Assembly: GCA_021767745.1 (NCBI GenBank)
Contig: JAASSS010000003.1
Span: forward strand, 1 to 46,064
Source: Pseudomonadota bacterium
GTDB taxonomy: Bacteria > Pseudomonadota > Gammaproteobacteria > UBA5335
Direction: 5' to 3'
DNA length: 46,064 nt
Under the pieces are notes generated by a model. That model did no database searches. It saw nothing but the letters and a program-made list of their open reading frames with translations, and was not told the origin of the DNA. Position numbers and translations under genes: made by a program. Below, piece by piece: positions 6,574 through 15,389 of the stretch (positions are counted from its first letter, which is position 1; every line of letters starts with the position of its first letter).

Positions 6574-7761
6574 CTACATCTCCTTGCGAAAGGGCGTGAT
6601 TACGGTTTCAAACAGCCGCTGACCCAGCCCCCGCCGGCGCCAGGCGCCGGGCGTCACCGGCTCGGCATGCGCCAGATCGTTCTCGAAATCCCGCTGCAGC
6701 GTCGCGCACAAAACACGATCGACTGCGATCAGGCTGAATTCATCGTCCTTGCGGACCGAGCGCTGGTTGAAGTTGGCAGAGCCGAAGCCCACCAGCCGTC
6801 CGTCGGCCAGATAGATCTTGGTGTGCAGCATCGTGCGCTGGTACTGCCAGATCTGCACGCCCGCCGCCAGCAGTTCATCGTACTGACGCTCGCCCGCCAC
6901 CTGCGAGACCCGCTTGTCGTGGTGCTCGCCCGGCACCAGCACCCGCACCCTCACCCCCTCGCTCGCGCGCTTGCACAGTAGCCGCATGGTGGCGGCATCG
7001 GGGACGAAATAGGCGGTGGAGATGTCCAGCTGCGCGGCGGCGTTCTCGACCAGAAAGCGCAGCATGGTGGCCGCATCGCTCCAGCCGATCGAAGCGGTGG
7101 CGCGCACCGGATACAGCGGCGTGTTGCCCACGGGCTCGAGGTCGACGATGGCGTGCTGCACATCCTGCAGCGCGCCGCCGGACTCGAGCCAGTTGCCGAG
7201 AAAGGCAGCCTGCAGCGCATGGATCGCCGGGCCCTCGAGGCGAAAATGGGTATCGCGCCATTCACCGGCGTGGCGCGCATCGCCCTCCCACTCCTCGGCG
7301 ATGCCGACGCCACCGACAAAGCCCACCCGGCCATCGCAGACCAACACCTTACGGTGGGTGCGATGGGCGTTTTCCCAGACCTGTAGCCGCCGCAGCGGCC
7401 GGAACCAGCGCACTTCGACGCCGGCCTCGGTCATCTGCTCGACCAGGCGCCGGCGCATGGGCTGCGCGCCGAAAGCATCCAGGATCACGCGCACGTCCAC
7501 GCCCGCACGGGCGCGGGCAGCGAGCGCCTCAGCGAAGCGCTGGGCGATCTCACCCTTCCAGTAGACGAAGGTCGCCAGCTCAATGCTGCTCTGTGCTGCT
7601 GCCACGGCGGTCAGCATGGCGGGAAAGATCTGCTTGCCGTTGCGCAACGGCGTGACGCGGTTGCCCGCGAACGCCGGACTGCCGAGCACGCCGGCGAGCT
7701 TGACCTCGACGGTGTCCGGGGCCCGGCGGCGATCATCGACTGTGGAGCGGTGGTCGGCCAT
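6574..7761 (-). CDS. Phospholipase D-family protein, cardiolipin synthase-like
   Basis: 395 residues from ATG 7761. Two HKD catalytic motifs are intact: HRKVLVCD in the first half and HTKIYLAD in the second, each followed by the usual G-G/S-N segment (FVGG; GSANFNQRS). No N-terminal membrane helices are present, so it resembles ClsB-type soluble cardiolipin synthases more than ClsA. It likely joins phosphatidylglycerol headgroups at the inner membrane. The longer frame upstream of 7761 runs into the lipoprotein gene and is rejected. Downstream is the exported protein at 4 bp; upstream the lipoprotein ends 46 bp away. Confidence 0.88.
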   Translation of the reverse strand: MADHRSTVDDRRRAPDTVEVKLAGVLGSPAFAGNRVTPLRNGKQIFPAMLTAVAAAQSSIELATFVYWKGEIAQRFAEALAARARAGVDVRVILDAFGAQPMRRRLVEQMTEAGVEVRWFRPLRRLQVWENAHRTHRKVLVCDGRVGFVGGVGIAEEWEGDARHAGEWRDTHFRLEGPAIHALQAAFLGNWLESGGALQDVQHAIVDLEPVGNTPLYPVRATASIGWSDAATMLRFLVENAAAQLDISTAYFVPDAATMRLLCKRASEGVRVRVLVPGEHHDKRVSQVAGERQYDELLAAGVQIWQYQRTMLHTKIYLADGRLVGFGSANFNQRSVRKDDEFSLIAVDRVLCATLQRDFENDLAHAEPVTPGAWRRRGLGQRLFETVITPFRKEM

Positions 7762-7807
7762 GGCGCGGGGGCGCGCCGCAGCGCACCCGCCCTCTCCCCT
7801 CGGGTGC

Positions 7808-8125
7808 TTAGCGTTGTTCCTCGGGAGTGGCCACGTCGGCCTGCTTGCTCTGCTCGCTTTCGCCCGGCATCTCGATGTCGATGTCCGGCACGGTGATCTC
7901 GCGCTCTTCCGTATCCACATCCACATCCGGCACGGTCACGGTGGTCTTTTCCTGCTCCAGCTCGACGTCGGCCGTCTCGACCTCGTAGTTCGGCAGTTCG
8001 CCGCCGTCCACGCTGACATCGACGTCCGGCAGCTCGCCTTCCTCGGTCTTGTCGACGTCGCAGGCGGCCAGGCCCAGGGCGGCAGTCGATACGAATCCAA
8101 TCATCCAGATGCTGCTGCGCGGCAT
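7808..8125 (-). CDS. Small acidic lipoprotein with repeated PD-V/I-D motifs
   Basis: 105 residues. The signal peptide ends in a lipobox (LGLAAC, Cys22), so it should be lipid-anchored. The mature part is very acidic and contains three related segments, ELPDVDVSVDGGE, TVPDVDVDTEE and TVPDIDIEMPGE, suggesting a short beta-repeat. No known domain is recognised. GAGGA lies 9 nt before the ATG. It probably leads the operon with the phospholipase D-family gene. An acidic outer-membrane or periplasmic cation-binding role is conceivable but is only inference. Confidence 0.85.
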   Translation of the reverse strand: MPRSSIWMIGFVSTAALGLAACDVDKTEEGELPDVDVSVDGGELPNYEVETADVELEQEKTTVTVPDVDVDTEEREITVPDIDIEMPGESEQSKQADVATPEEQR

Positions 8126-8139
8126 TGTGCTTGCTCCTC

Positions 8140-8175
8140 GTTATGAGCCGAACGGCTCGGCAGCCGCATCATAAC
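8140..8175. promoter_or_regulatory. Nested inverted repeats in divergent promoter region
   Basis: Outer arms GTTATGA (8140-8146) and TCATAAC (8169-8175) enclose an inner hairpin GAGCCG-AA-CGGCTC (8145-8158). On the minus strand the right arm includes TATGAT, a good -10 box for the lipoprotein gene; no convincing -35 is visible. This could be an operator or a leader hairpin just ahead of the lipoprotein ribosome binding site. Confidence 0.4.
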
Positions 8176-8267
8176 AGGGCGTGATCGGGCGAGAACTCCC
8201 CTGTCCCAGGCTGGTCCATGACTGCACAGCCTGCCGCCGCAGGCATCGCCCAAGGAGATTTCCACGC

Positions 8268-8924
8268 ATGATGCGCCGACTGATCATCACCGCCGGCTTG
8301 CTGCTGCCGCTGACCGCCCATGCCGACTGCCGCGACCGGCTGGAGGAACTGGACGACGCCCGCGGCAAGGTTCAGCTGCAGTCCCAGGACGAGATGCAGT
8401 ACCGCACGCTGCGGGCCGCCGCCGATGTGGCCGCCAAGCGCGAGCAGGAGGAAACCTGTGCCGCGCTCACCGAAAGCATGGACGAACTGCTCGAACAGGC
8501 GCGCCAGGCAGCGGCCGAGGCAGCCGCCAAGCGGCGCCTGCAGCAGGCACCGAAGTTCTCGCAGCTGCCCGAGGTGGTGCGCGCCTCGCAGCTGATGGAG
8601 GCCGTCGTGCGCAATGGCGACAACCAGCAGCTCGGCCGCATCGTCGATGTGGCCATCGACCCGTCCGGACGCACCATCGCCTATCTGGCTATGGAGCATG
8701 GTGGCTTCCTCGGCATCGGCGAATCGCTGATTCCCATTCCCATCAGCGCGGCCCGCTGGACCAAGGATCAGGTGGTGGTGGTCGATCTGACGCGCGAGGC
8801 GCTGAAGCAGGCACCGTCTTTCGACGAGGACGACTGGCCCGCACCGTCGGATGAGAAATGGCAGGCCGAGGTTCGCCAGTTCTTCAACACCGGCCGGCAG
8901 TCGCGTCCCGCCGCCAAGCCGTAG
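8268..8924 (+). CDS. Exported PRC-barrel protein
   Basis: 218 residues from ATG 8268 (AAGGAG 10 nt upstream; a second ATG follows directly). The Sec signal peptide ends near TAHA (residue 19). Residues ~20-95 are charged and alanine-rich, probably coiled coil. Residues ~100-170 form a PRC-barrel: VRASQLMEAVVRN, then LGRIVDVAIDPSGR, then IPIPISAARW. Periplasmic PRC-barrel proteins are common in stress and envelope contexts, but their role is mostly unknown. It is transcribed divergently from the acidic lipoprotein and may share its control region. Confidence 0.85.
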   Translation: MMRRLIITAGLLLPLTAHADCRDRLEELDDARGKVQLQSQDEMQYRTLRAAADVAAKREQEETCAALTESMDELLEQARQAAAEAAAKRRLQQAPKFSQLPEVVRASQLMEAVVRNGDNQQLGRIVDVAIDPSGRTIAYLAMEHGGFLGIGESLIPIPISAARWTKDQVVVVDLTREALKQAPSFDEDDWPAPSDEKWQAEVRQFFNTGRQSRPAAKP

Positions 8925-8936
8925 CGTCAGACGGCA

Positions 8937-8968
8937 GCGACCGGCCCGTCCCGTCGACGGCCGGTCGC
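8937..8968. terminator. Hairpin between convergent genes
   Basis: A perfect 10-bp stem GCGACCGGCC/GGCCGGTCGC (8937-8946, 8959-8968) lies in the 45-bp gap between the PRC-barrel and methyltransferase stop codons. No T tract follows on either strand. It resembles the hairpin at 2741-2773: GC-rich, U-less, between convergent genes. Confidence 0.45.
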
Positions 8969-8969
8969 C

Positions 8970-9818
8970 TCAGCCGGGCTTGGTGGCCGACAGAATGCCG
9001 TAGCGCCAACTGCCATCGCGCAGACAGCGGTACTGCAGATAGGCCGCCCTGACGTTCTGGTTCTGCACCCGGTTGCGGACCCGCATCCACTGGAGCAGCT
9101 TCGCCCCGGGCGCCAGATATTTGGCTGCCAGGTGCATCCGCCGGGCCGAGGGCATCACCCGCGGCGTGGCATCCTCCATCGCCACCTCGACGAAGCCGGC
9201 GTCGCGCGCGTCGCGCTGGATGCGGTCGTAGCCCCACAGGTTCGGCACCGCCCAACAGCGCAGCCATTCATCGTATTCAGCGCTGGCACCGCGCCGGGGA
9301 TCGATGTCGTTTTCCCAGCCGTCGGTCAGCACCAGCCGCCCGCCCGGTTTCAGCAGGCGGAAGGCCTCGCGCAGGAAGTCGCGCTTGTCCTCGGCGTAGC
9401 TGACGCTTTCCATGCCGAAGATGCCCTCGTAGCCGGCGTCGGGCTCACCGGTATCGGTGAAGCTGCGCTCCAGGAAGCGGACCCGATCCGACAGGCCCAG
9501 CCGCGCCACCAGCCGCCGGCCGCGCTCGATCTGGAAGGCGGAGATGTTCACCGCGGTCAGCTGCGCCTGTCGCTCCCGCGCCATCCAGATACTGGTACCG
9601 CCGATGCCGCAGCCGGCGTCGAGCAAGTGCATGCCCGGCCGCACACGCAGCCGCTCGGCCACCTGCCGGTTCATGTTCAGTACCGCGGCGTTCAGACCCC
9701 GATGCGCCGCATCGTGATAGCCGTAGTGGAGCGCGTAGTGTCGAAACGTGCCCCAGATCATCAGGTAGTCGATGTGACTGTCGGCGTAATAATCGAGGAT
9801 GGCCTGCCGTCGATCCAT
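8970..9818 (-). CDS. SAM-dependent methyltransferase, sterol/tocopherol-type
   Basis: 282 residues. The SAM-binding motif I is LLDAGCGIGGTSIWMA, with ITAVNIS-type motif II (LTAVNISAFQ) and LKPGGRLVLTDGW as motif III. The N-terminal YYADSHIDYLMIWG and the ESVSYAEDK segment recall methyltransferases acting on C24-sterol, tocopherol or mycolic/cyclopropane lipids, so a lipid-like or isoprenoid substrate is plausible. No neighbour tells the substrate. It stands alone between the PRC-barrel gene and cobO. Confidence 0.85.
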   Translation of the reverse strand: MDRRQAILDYYADSHIDYLMIWGTFRHYALHYGYHDAAHRGLNAAVLNMNRQVAERLRVRPGMHLLDAGCGIGGTSIWMARERQAQLTAVNISAFQIERGRRLVARLGLSDRVRFLERSFTDTGEPDAGYEGIFGMESVSYAEDKRDFLREAFRLLKPGGRLVLTDGWENDIDPRRGASAEYDEWLRCWAVPNLWGYDRIQRDARDAGFVEVAMEDATPRVMPSARRMHLAAKYLAPGAKLLQWMRVRNRVQNQNVRAAYLQYRCLRDGSWRYGILSATKPG

Positions 9819-9859
9819 GAACCCTGCCCGCGCTGCGACGGCGGGAGTGTAGCAGCGGC

Positions 9860-9875
9860 CCGGCGCACGCGCCGG
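9860..9875 (-). terminator. Short GC hairpin after cobO
   Basis: CCGGCGC-AC-GCGCCGG is a 16-bp inverted repeat 11 bp past the cobO stop codon. No U tract follows, so it is at best a weak or factor-assisted terminator of the cbiB-cobD-btuF-cobO operon. Confidence 0.3.
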
Positions 9876-9886
9876 TGCCGTGAGGG

Positions 9887-10495
9887 CTAGAGCTCCACGC
9901 CCGGCTGCGCGGCTATGCCGCGCTCGAAGGCATGGCGGATCTGCCGCATCTCGCTCACCGTGTCGGCCAGCGCGATCAGGTCCTGCCGGGCGGCGCGCCC
10001 GGTGATCACCACATGCTGGGCCGGCGGACGCGCCTGCAGCGCCGCCAGCACCGGCTCGAGCTCCAGCATGTGGTACTTGAGCGCGATGTTCAGCTCATCG
10101 AGCACCACCAGATCGTAGGCCGGGTCGGCCAGCATCGCCGCCGAGCGCCGCCAGGCCAGTGCCGCCGCCTGCTGGTCACGCGCCGCGTCCTGCGTCTCCC
10201 AGGTGAAGCCCTCCCCCATCACGTGGTAGTCCACGTTCGGCTGCCGGCTGAAGAAGTGCTGCTCGCCGGTCGCGAAGCGGCCCTTGATGTACTGCACGAT
10301 CCCCACCCGCTGCCCATGGCCGAGCGCCCGGGCCACCATGCCGAAGGCCGCAGTGCTCTTGCCCTTGCCATTGCCGGTGAACACCAGCAGCACGCCACGG
10401 CGGGTGTCGGCGGCGGCGATGCGGGCGTCGACGATCGCCTTCTTGCGCTCCATGCGTCGCCGATACTTCTCGTCCGCTGTTTCCTGTTCACTCAT
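9887..10495 (-). CDS. cobO: Cob(I)yrinic acid a,c-diamide adenosyltransferase
   Basis: 202 residues, normal for the CobO/BtuR (CobA of Salmonella) family. It transfers the adenosyl group from ATP to reduced cobalt. The P-loop is GNGKGKST; the DLVVLDELNIALKY segment and the QHVVITGRAA segment are family hallmarks. The ATG at 10495 has GGAGG 6 nt upstream and overlaps the end of btuF by 8 bp, so translation is coupled. It is the last gene of the operon. Confidence 0.95.
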   Translation of the reverse strand: MSEQETADEKYRRRMERKKAIVDARIAAADTRRGVLLVFTGNGKGKSTAAFGMVARALGHGQRVGIVQYIKGRFATGEQHFFSRQPNVDYHVMGEGFTWETQDAARDQQAAALAWRRSAAMLADPAYDLVVLDELNIALKYHMLELEPVLAALQARPPAQHVVITGRAARQDLIALADTVSEMRQIRHAFERGIAAQPGVEL

Positions 10496-11420
10496 CTCCT
10501 GCCTCCTCATCGATCGCCGCGCGGGCCTCGTCAAGCTGCGCGCAGAGCTGTCGGGCGCCAGTCAGCAGCCGCGGCGTCGGCCGCTGCAGCAGGTCCGGTG
10601 GCACGAAGTGCAGCTGACCTGTGCGCACCGCCCGCAGCGCCGGCCAGGCCCGCCACGCATCCAGCCACTCCGGCCGGGCCGCCGCCATGCCACTGGCCAC
10701 GATGGCCTGCGGATCGGCAGCCAGCACGGCTTCCACATCAACCCGCGGCGTCAGCGCGGCGAGTCCGCTGAAGACGTTGCGCCCACCGCACAGGGCGATC
10801 ACCTCGCTGATGATGTGTTCACCATTCACCGTCAGCAGCGGATCAGCCCAGACCTGATAGAACGTCGCCACCGGCCGGTCCTCGGCGTGGGCCTGCCGCA
10901 GTTCGGCGAAGCCCGCCGCCAGCCGCTGCGCCGCCGCCTCGGCCTGCGCCCGCTCGCCGGTGAGCGCGCCAAGCCGGCGCAGCGCCTCGGCGATGTCGGT
11001 CACCGCCCGCGGCTCGCTCTCGTAGACGGCGAAACCCAGCGCCCGCAACCTCGCCAGCACCGTCGGCGGATTGCCGCTCGACCAGCCGACGATCAGCGCC
11101 GGCTCGAGCGCCACGATCCGCTCCAGGTCCAGCCGGCTGTAGCCGCCTACCCGCGGAATCCGGCGTGCTGCCGACGGATAGTCGCTGTGGCTGACCGTGC
11201 CGACGATCCGCTCGCCGGCGCCGATCGCGAACAGCAGCTCGGTGGCATGCGGCGCCAGGCTGACGATGCGCGCCGCCGGCTGCGCAAGCGTCACCGCCCG
11301 GCCGGTATCGTCCCGCACCGTGATGGCAGCCGCGCCGGGCGCGGGCCACCAGGCCAGCACCAGCAGGCCGAGCAGCCACCCGCGGTGGGCGAGGCGGCAT
11401 CCAGCTTGGATCAGGCGCAC
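10488..11420 (-). CDS. btuF: Cobalamin-binding periplasmic protein (BtuF-like)
   Basis: 310 residues starting at GTG 11420, which overlaps the end of cobD; GGAGGAGGA precedes it. Residues ~15-32 are a signal sequence. The mature protein is a helical-backbone (class III) binding protein: RIVSLAPHATELLFAIGAG, VGTVSHSDYP and the VGGYSRLDLERI segment are typical of BtuF. It should deliver B12 or cobinamide to an ABC importer. No btuC or btuD lies in this window, so the partner is elsewhere. The much longer frame continuing upstream is an overlap artefact in cobD. Confidence 0.9.
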   Translation of the reverse strand: MRLIQAGCRLAHRGWLLGLLVLAWWPAPGAAAITVRDDTGRAVTLAQPAARIVSLAPHATELLFAIGAGERIVGTVSHSDYPSAARRIPRVGGYSRLDLERIVALEPALIVGWSSGNPPTVLARLRALGFAVYESEPRAVTDIAEALRRLGALTGERAQAEAAAQRLAAGFAELRQAHAEDRPVATFYQVWADPLLTVNGEHIISEVIALCGGRNVFSGLAALTPRVDVEAVLAADPQAIVASGMAAARPEWLDAWRAWPALRAVRTGQLHFVPPDLLQRPTPRLLTGARQLCAQLDEARAAIDEEAGDE

Positions 11421-12430
11421 ATCTCCTCCTCCAGTACCGCCTGCAGACGGGCGAGCGCCGCCGGCCCCGCCGGCAGGCCGATGCGCAGGGCCGATGGCTG
11501 CACGAAGCGGCGCAACAAAATGCCACGCCGTGCCAGCCGCGCGGCCAGCACCGCCGCGCCGGCCGCCGGCGACGCATCCTCGGGCCAGCGACAGTAACGG
11601 AACAGCGAGGTCCCGCCGAGCACCGGTACCCCCGCGCGGTGCAGCACCGCATCGAGCGCCGCGGCCTGCCGCGGCAACCACTGCCGGGTTCGCCGCTGCC
11701 AGGGCACATCGGCCAGCGCCGCCGTCGCCGCCGCGCGCGCCGGCCCGGCCACGCCCCACGGCTCGGTCACCTCGGCAAGTGCAGCGAGCAGCGCCGGCCA
11801 GGCGAACACGAATCCGACCCGCGCGCCCGGCAGGCCGAAGAACTTGCCCAGCGAGCGCAGCACGATCAAGCCCGCCACGCCGGCGCGGCCGGCCAGGCTG
11901 AGCTGCGGCGTCGCATCCACGAAGGCTTCGTCGACGATCAGCCAGCCGTCCGTGGCCGACAGCCGGGCCTGCCAGCGCGCCAGCCGCGCCGCCGGGAGCA
12001 CCTGGCCGGTGGGGTTGTCGGGCCGCACGCATACCACGACCTGGGGCGGCGTCGGCCCCGTCAGCGCCGCTTCCACACGATCGGCCGCCGCCACGAGTAC
12101 CTCATGTCCGGCCAGGCGCCACTGCCGGGCATGCTCACTGTAGGTCGGTCCGACGATGGCGACCCGGCAACACCGGCGCAGGCGCGGCAACCAGGCGATG
12201 GCAGCCTGCGAGCCTGCCACGGCCAGCAGGTGAGCGCTGCCGTAATAGTCCGCGGCCCGGGCGTGCAGCGCATCGTCCGGCTCGGGCAGGCGATGCCAGT
12301 GGGATGCGGCAAGCACGGGCACCGGATAGCCGCGCGGATTGATGCCGGTCGACAGATCCAGCCATCGCGCCGGGGCGATGCCATGACGGCGTGCCGCCGC
12401 CAGCACGCGGCCGCCGTGCTGGCCGCTCAT
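11411..12430 (-). CDS. cobD: L-threonine-O-3-phosphate decarboxylase
   Basis: 339 residues, a fold-type I PLP enzyme (called CobC in Pseudomonas naming). It makes (R)-1-amino-2-propanol phosphate, the linker that CbiB attaches to cobyric acid. Visible: LDLSTGINPRGYP at the N-terminus, RPDNPTGQVLP, VDEAFVD, and the PLP lysine in RSLGKFFGLPGARVG. The start overlaps the cbiB stop as ATGA (4 bp) and its own 3' end overlaps btuF by 10 bp. The gene is tightly coupled on both sides. Confidence 0.93.
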   Translation of the reverse strand: MSGQHGGRVLAAARRHGIAPARWLDLSTGINPRGYPVPVLAASHWHRLPEPDDALHARAADYYGSAHLLAVAGSQAAIAWLPRLRRCCRVAIVGPTYSEHARQWRLAGHEVLVAAADRVEAALTGPTPPQVVVCVRPDNPTGQVLPAARLARWQARLSATDGWLIVDEAFVDATPQLSLAGRAGVAGLIVLRSLGKFFGLPGARVGFVFAWPALLAALAEVTEPWGVAGPARAAATAALADVPWQRRTRQWLPRQAAALDAVLHRAGVPVLGGTSLFRYCRWPEDASPAAGAAVLAARLARRGILLRRFVQPSALRIGLPAGPAALARLQAVLEEEMCA

Positions 12431-13350
12431 GCGAGCACGCTCAGCGCCGCCCAGCCCCAGAGCGCCACCAGCAGTGCCGCCAGCACGCGGCCGTTCAGCC
12501 GCAGCGCCCGGGCGATGTCCGTCGCGGCGGCCGGCGCCCCGGCACCCAGCACCGGCCGCTGCCGCCAGCCTTCGCCATACGGTGCCGGTCCGCCGAGCTG
12601 CACCCCGAGTGCGCCCGCCCCGGCCGCCATCACGGGGCCGGCGTTCGGACTCGGCCAGCCCGGTGCCTGCCGGCGCCAGCAGCGCCATGCCAGCCCGGGA
12701 TGCGGGCCCAGCAGCACATGGCCCAGCGCTGTCAGGCGTGCCGGCAGATAACCCAGCACATCGTCCAGCCGCGCCGCTGCCCAGCCAAATTCCGCCCAGC
12801 GCGCCGTGCGATAGCCCCACATCGCATCCAGCGTGTTCGCCAGCCGGTGGACGAGCACACCCGGCAGGCCGGCGAGCGCGAACCAGAACAAGGAGGCGAA
12901 GACGGCATCGAGCCCGTTCTCCAGCACCGACTCCACCGTCGCGCGGGCCACGCCGTCGGCGTCGAGACGCTGTGCATCCCGGCTGACCAGCCGCCCGACC
13001 GCCTGCCGCGCCGGCGCCAGTTCCCCCGCCTCCAGCGCCCGCTGGACCGGCGCCGCATGCGCCGCCAGGCTGCGCCCGCCGAGCGCGAGATACAGCCCGA
13101 TCAGGTTCGCCCAACCCTGGCCGGCCAGCAGCACGCCCAGCGCGGCCGGCGGACCGAGCAGCAGGCCGAGCGCGACCAGTCCGCGCCCGCGTCGCGCGCG
13201 GCCGTCGTTGAGCCGGTCGGCCAGCGCCCCGGCCAGCCGGCCGAAGCCAACCAGCGGATGCCAGCGGCGCGGCTCGCCCAGCGCCAGGTCGGCGAGCACG
13301 GCGAGAGTGGCGAGCAGCGCCAGCGCCGGCGGCGTCAGACCGGCCAGCAT
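12427..13350 (-). CDS. cbiB: Adenosylcobinamide-phosphate synthase
   Basis: 307 residues, hydrophobic, several membrane helices. CbiB joins aminopropanol phosphate to adenosylcobyric acid at the inner membrane. Signature segments: [12 protein letters not shown] near the N-terminus, [19 protein letters not shown] in the middle, AMWGYRT, and the C-terminal [19 protein letters not shown]. It is the first gene of the minus-strand cobalamin operon, 59 bp from the divergent cobQ, so both promoters must lie in that gap or inside the genes. Confidence 0.94.
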   Translation of the reverse strand: MLAGLTPPALALLATLAVLADLALGEPRRWHPLVGFGRLAGALADRLNDGRARRGRGLVALGLLLGPPAALGVLLAGQGWANLIGLYLALGGRSLAAHAAPVQRALEAGELAPARQAVGRLVSRDAQRLDADGVARATVESVLENGLDAVFASLFWFALAGLPGVLVHRLANTLDAMWGYRTARWAEFGWAAARLDDVLGYLPARLTALGHVLLGPHPGLAWRCWRRQAPGWPSPNAGPVMAAGAGALGVQLGGPAPYGEGWRQRPVLGAGAPAAATDIARALRLNGRVLAALLVALWGWAALSVLA

Positions 13351-13409
13351 CGCCCCCCCGTCTGGCCGCGTCGCGCGCCGCGGCCCGGTCCGTGCGAGGA
13401 TGCCCGCCG

Positions 13410-14873
13410 ATGCAGGGCACGTTGATGATTCAGGGCACGACCTCGGATGCCGGCAAGAGCACGCTGGTGGCGGCGCTGTGCCGGCTGCTGCATCGTCGGG
13501 GGGTGGCAGTGGCGCCCTTCAAGCCACAGAACATGGCGCTGAACGCCGCCGTCACCGTGGATGGCGGTGAGATCGGCCGGGCCCAGGCGCTGCAGGCGCA
13601 GGCAGCCGGGCTCGCGCCGCACAGCGACATGAACCCGGTGCTGCTCAAGCCCCAGTCCGATCGCGGTGCTCAGGTCATCATCAACGGCCGGGTCCATGGC
13701 GTGCTCGATGCGGCGGCCTACCAGCGCTTCAAGCCGCAGGCCATGCAGGCGGCCATGGCCGCCTACCGGCGCCTGCGCGAACGCTACGAGGTCGTGCTGG
13801 TGGAGGGGGCCGGCAGCCCGGCCGAGATCAACCTGCGTCGCGATGATATCGCCAACATGGGCTTCGCCGAAGCCGCCGACTGCCCGGTCGTGCTGATCGC
13901 GGACATCGACCGCGGCGGCGTGTTCGCCCAACTCATCGGCACCCTGGCGCTGCTGGCCCCGAGCGAACGCGCCCGTACGCGCGGCGTGGTGATCAACCGC
14001 TTTCGCGGCGATCCGGCGTTGCTGCAGCCCGGGCTGGACTGGTTCACCGCAACCACCGGCAAGCCGGTCCACGGCGTGCTGCCCTTCCTGCCGGGGCTGA
14101 TCCTGGATGCCGAGGACGCGGTCAGCGGGGTGACCGACGGTCCCCGGCGCACGGCAACCTGCCGGGTGGTCGTGCCAGTGGTGCCGCGCATCAGCAACCA
14201 CACCGACTTCGACGCGCTGCGTGCCGATCCGCGGGTGGAGTTGCTGATGGTCGGACCCGGCCGGGCGGCTCCGCCGGCGGAGGTGATCGTGCTGCCGGGC
14301 AGCAAGAGCGTCATTGCCGATCTCGCCTGGCTGCGGGCCGAGGGCTGGCCGGCACACATCGACCGCCATCTGCGCTATGGCGGCCGGCTGATCGGGATCT
14401 GCGGCGGTCTGCAGATGCTCGGCCGGCACATCCACGATCCGGCCGGACTGGAAGGTCCGGCGACCCACGCGCCCGGGCTCGGCCTGCTCGACTTCGAGAC
14501 CACGCTCACCCCCGGCAAGGTGCTGCGCCACCGCGAGGGGCGGCTGTGCGAGGCCGGCGGCGCGGCGGTCGAGGGCTATGAGATTCACAATGGCCGCAGC
14601 CGCGGTCCGGCGCTGGACCGGCCGCTGCTCACGCTCGGCACGCGTCAGGACGGCGTGCGCTCGGCGGACGGCCAGATCCTCGGCAGTTATCTGCACGGCC
14701 TGTTCGACCGTGCCGCCGCGCGGACGGCGCTGCTGGGGCTTGCGCCGGACGCCGCGGCGGAAGATCACGACCAGCGGCGTGAGCGCGAACTCGACCGTCT
14801 GGCCGACAGCTGCGCGGCGCACCTGGACGTGGACGGATTGCTGGCGCTACTGGCAGTGCCGCCAGGGCGGTGA
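13410..14873 (+). CDS. cobQ: Cobyric acid synthase, glutamine-hydrolysing
   Basis: 487 residues (CbiP/CobQ). It amidates four side chains of adenosylcobyrinic a,c-diamide using glutamine and ATP. The N-terminal dethiobiotin-synthetase-like ATPase has the P-loop [10 protein letters not shown]; the C-terminal class I glutamine amidotransferase has the nucleophile in [10 protein letters not shown] and a His in YLHGLFD. ATG 13410 has GAGG 10 nt upstream; an in-frame GTG at 13392 is less likely. The 3' end overlaps tag (opposite strand) by 27 bp. Confidence 0.95.
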   Translation: MQGTLMIQGTTSDAGKSTLVAALCRLLHRRGVAVAPFKPQNMALNAAVTVDGGEIGRAQALQAQAAGLAPHSDMNPVLLKPQSDRGAQVIINGRVHGVLDAAAYQRFKPQAMQAAMAAYRRLRERYEVVLVEGAGSPAEINLRRDDIANMGFAEAADCPVVLIADIDRGGVFAQLIGTLALLAPSERARTRGVVINRFRGDPALLQPGLDWFTATTGKPVHGVLPFLPGLILDAEDAVSGVTDGPRRTATCRVVVPVVPRISNHTDFDALRADPRVELLMVGPGRAAPPAEVIVLPGSKSVIADLAWLRAEGWPAHIDRHLRYGGRLIGICGGLQMLGRHIHDPAGLEGPATHAPGLGLLDFETTLTPGKVLRHREGRLCEAGGAAVEGYEIHNGRSRGPALDRPLLTLGTRQDGVRSADGQILGSYLHGLFDRAAARTALLGLAPDAAAEDHDQRRERELDRLADSCAAHLDVDGLLALLAVPPGR

Positions 14874-15386
14874 GGCGGCCAGCGTACGCGCATACACCGG
14901 GCAGTCCGGCCGGTGGGCGCCCGGCAGGTAGCCAAGGCTCAGGAGGAATTCGTTGACGATCTCGGGGCCGACGAAGACGAAGCGACGCCGGAAGGCCCGG
15001 ACCCAGTCCGCCAGGCTGGCCGGATGCTGCGCATCTAGCCAGCCGGCGAAGCCGCCATGGGAGTCGCGCAGGGCCAGCAGCACGCCAGCGTTGTGGATCG
15101 CCGCCTCGATCTTGCGCCGATTGCGGATGATGCCGGCGTCGCCGAGCAGGCGCGCCCGCTCGGCGGCACCGAAGCCGGCCACCGCCTCCACCGCGAAGCC
15201 GGCGTAGGCCCGGCGCAATCCGGCCCGCTTGCGCAGCACCGTGAGCCAGGCGAGGCCGGCCTGGTTGATCTCCAGCACCAGCCGTTCGAACAACACCGCC
15301 TCCTCCCGCTGCGGGAAGCCGTATTCGAACTCATGGTAGGGCCCGTGCGCCGGGTGGCCCGGCGCGCTGAGGCAGTAGCCGCTCAT
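14847..15386 (-). CDS. tag: DNA-3-methyladenine glycosylase I
   Basis: 179 residues. It excises 3-methyladenine from alkylated DNA. The segment [17 protein letters not shown] carries the catalytic Glu and base-stacking Trp of the Tag family, and the HEFEYGFP turn follows the usual order. The zinc-snap residues appear present: an N-terminal Cys5, a following His, and the C-terminal HRPDC. It starts 3 bp after the yqaE stop, so the two form an operon. It interrupts the cobalamin genes without an obvious functional link. Confidence 0.9.
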   Translation of the reverse strand: MSGYCLSAPGHPAHGPYHEFEYGFPQREEAVLFERLVLEINQAGLAWLTVLRKRAGLRRAYAGFAVEAVAGFGAAERARLLGDAGIIRNRRKIEAAIHNAGVLLALRDSHGGFAGWLDAQHPASLADWVRAFRRRFVFVGPEIVNEFLLSLGYLPGAHRPDCPVYARTLAASPPWRHCQ

Positions 15387-15389
15387 CGC

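Noticed and set aside
8181-8267. Longer N-terminus for the PRC-barrel protein
   Set aside because: The extension is Arg/Cys-rich and precedes a clear signal peptide; AAGGAG supports ATG 8268.
10488-12032. btuF extended to 514 residues
   Set aside because: The extra part is cobD out of frame; GTG 11420 has a strong ribosome binding site and is followed by a signal peptide.
13351-13409. Cobalamin riboswitch between cbiB and cobQ
   Set aside because: Only 59 bp, no B12-box-like sequence; far too short for the known riboswitch.
11411-13420. cobD as a 669-residue fusion with upstream sequence
   Set aside because: The upstream part is cbiB read out of frame; a start at 12430 gives the normal CobD length and an ATGA overlap with cbiB.
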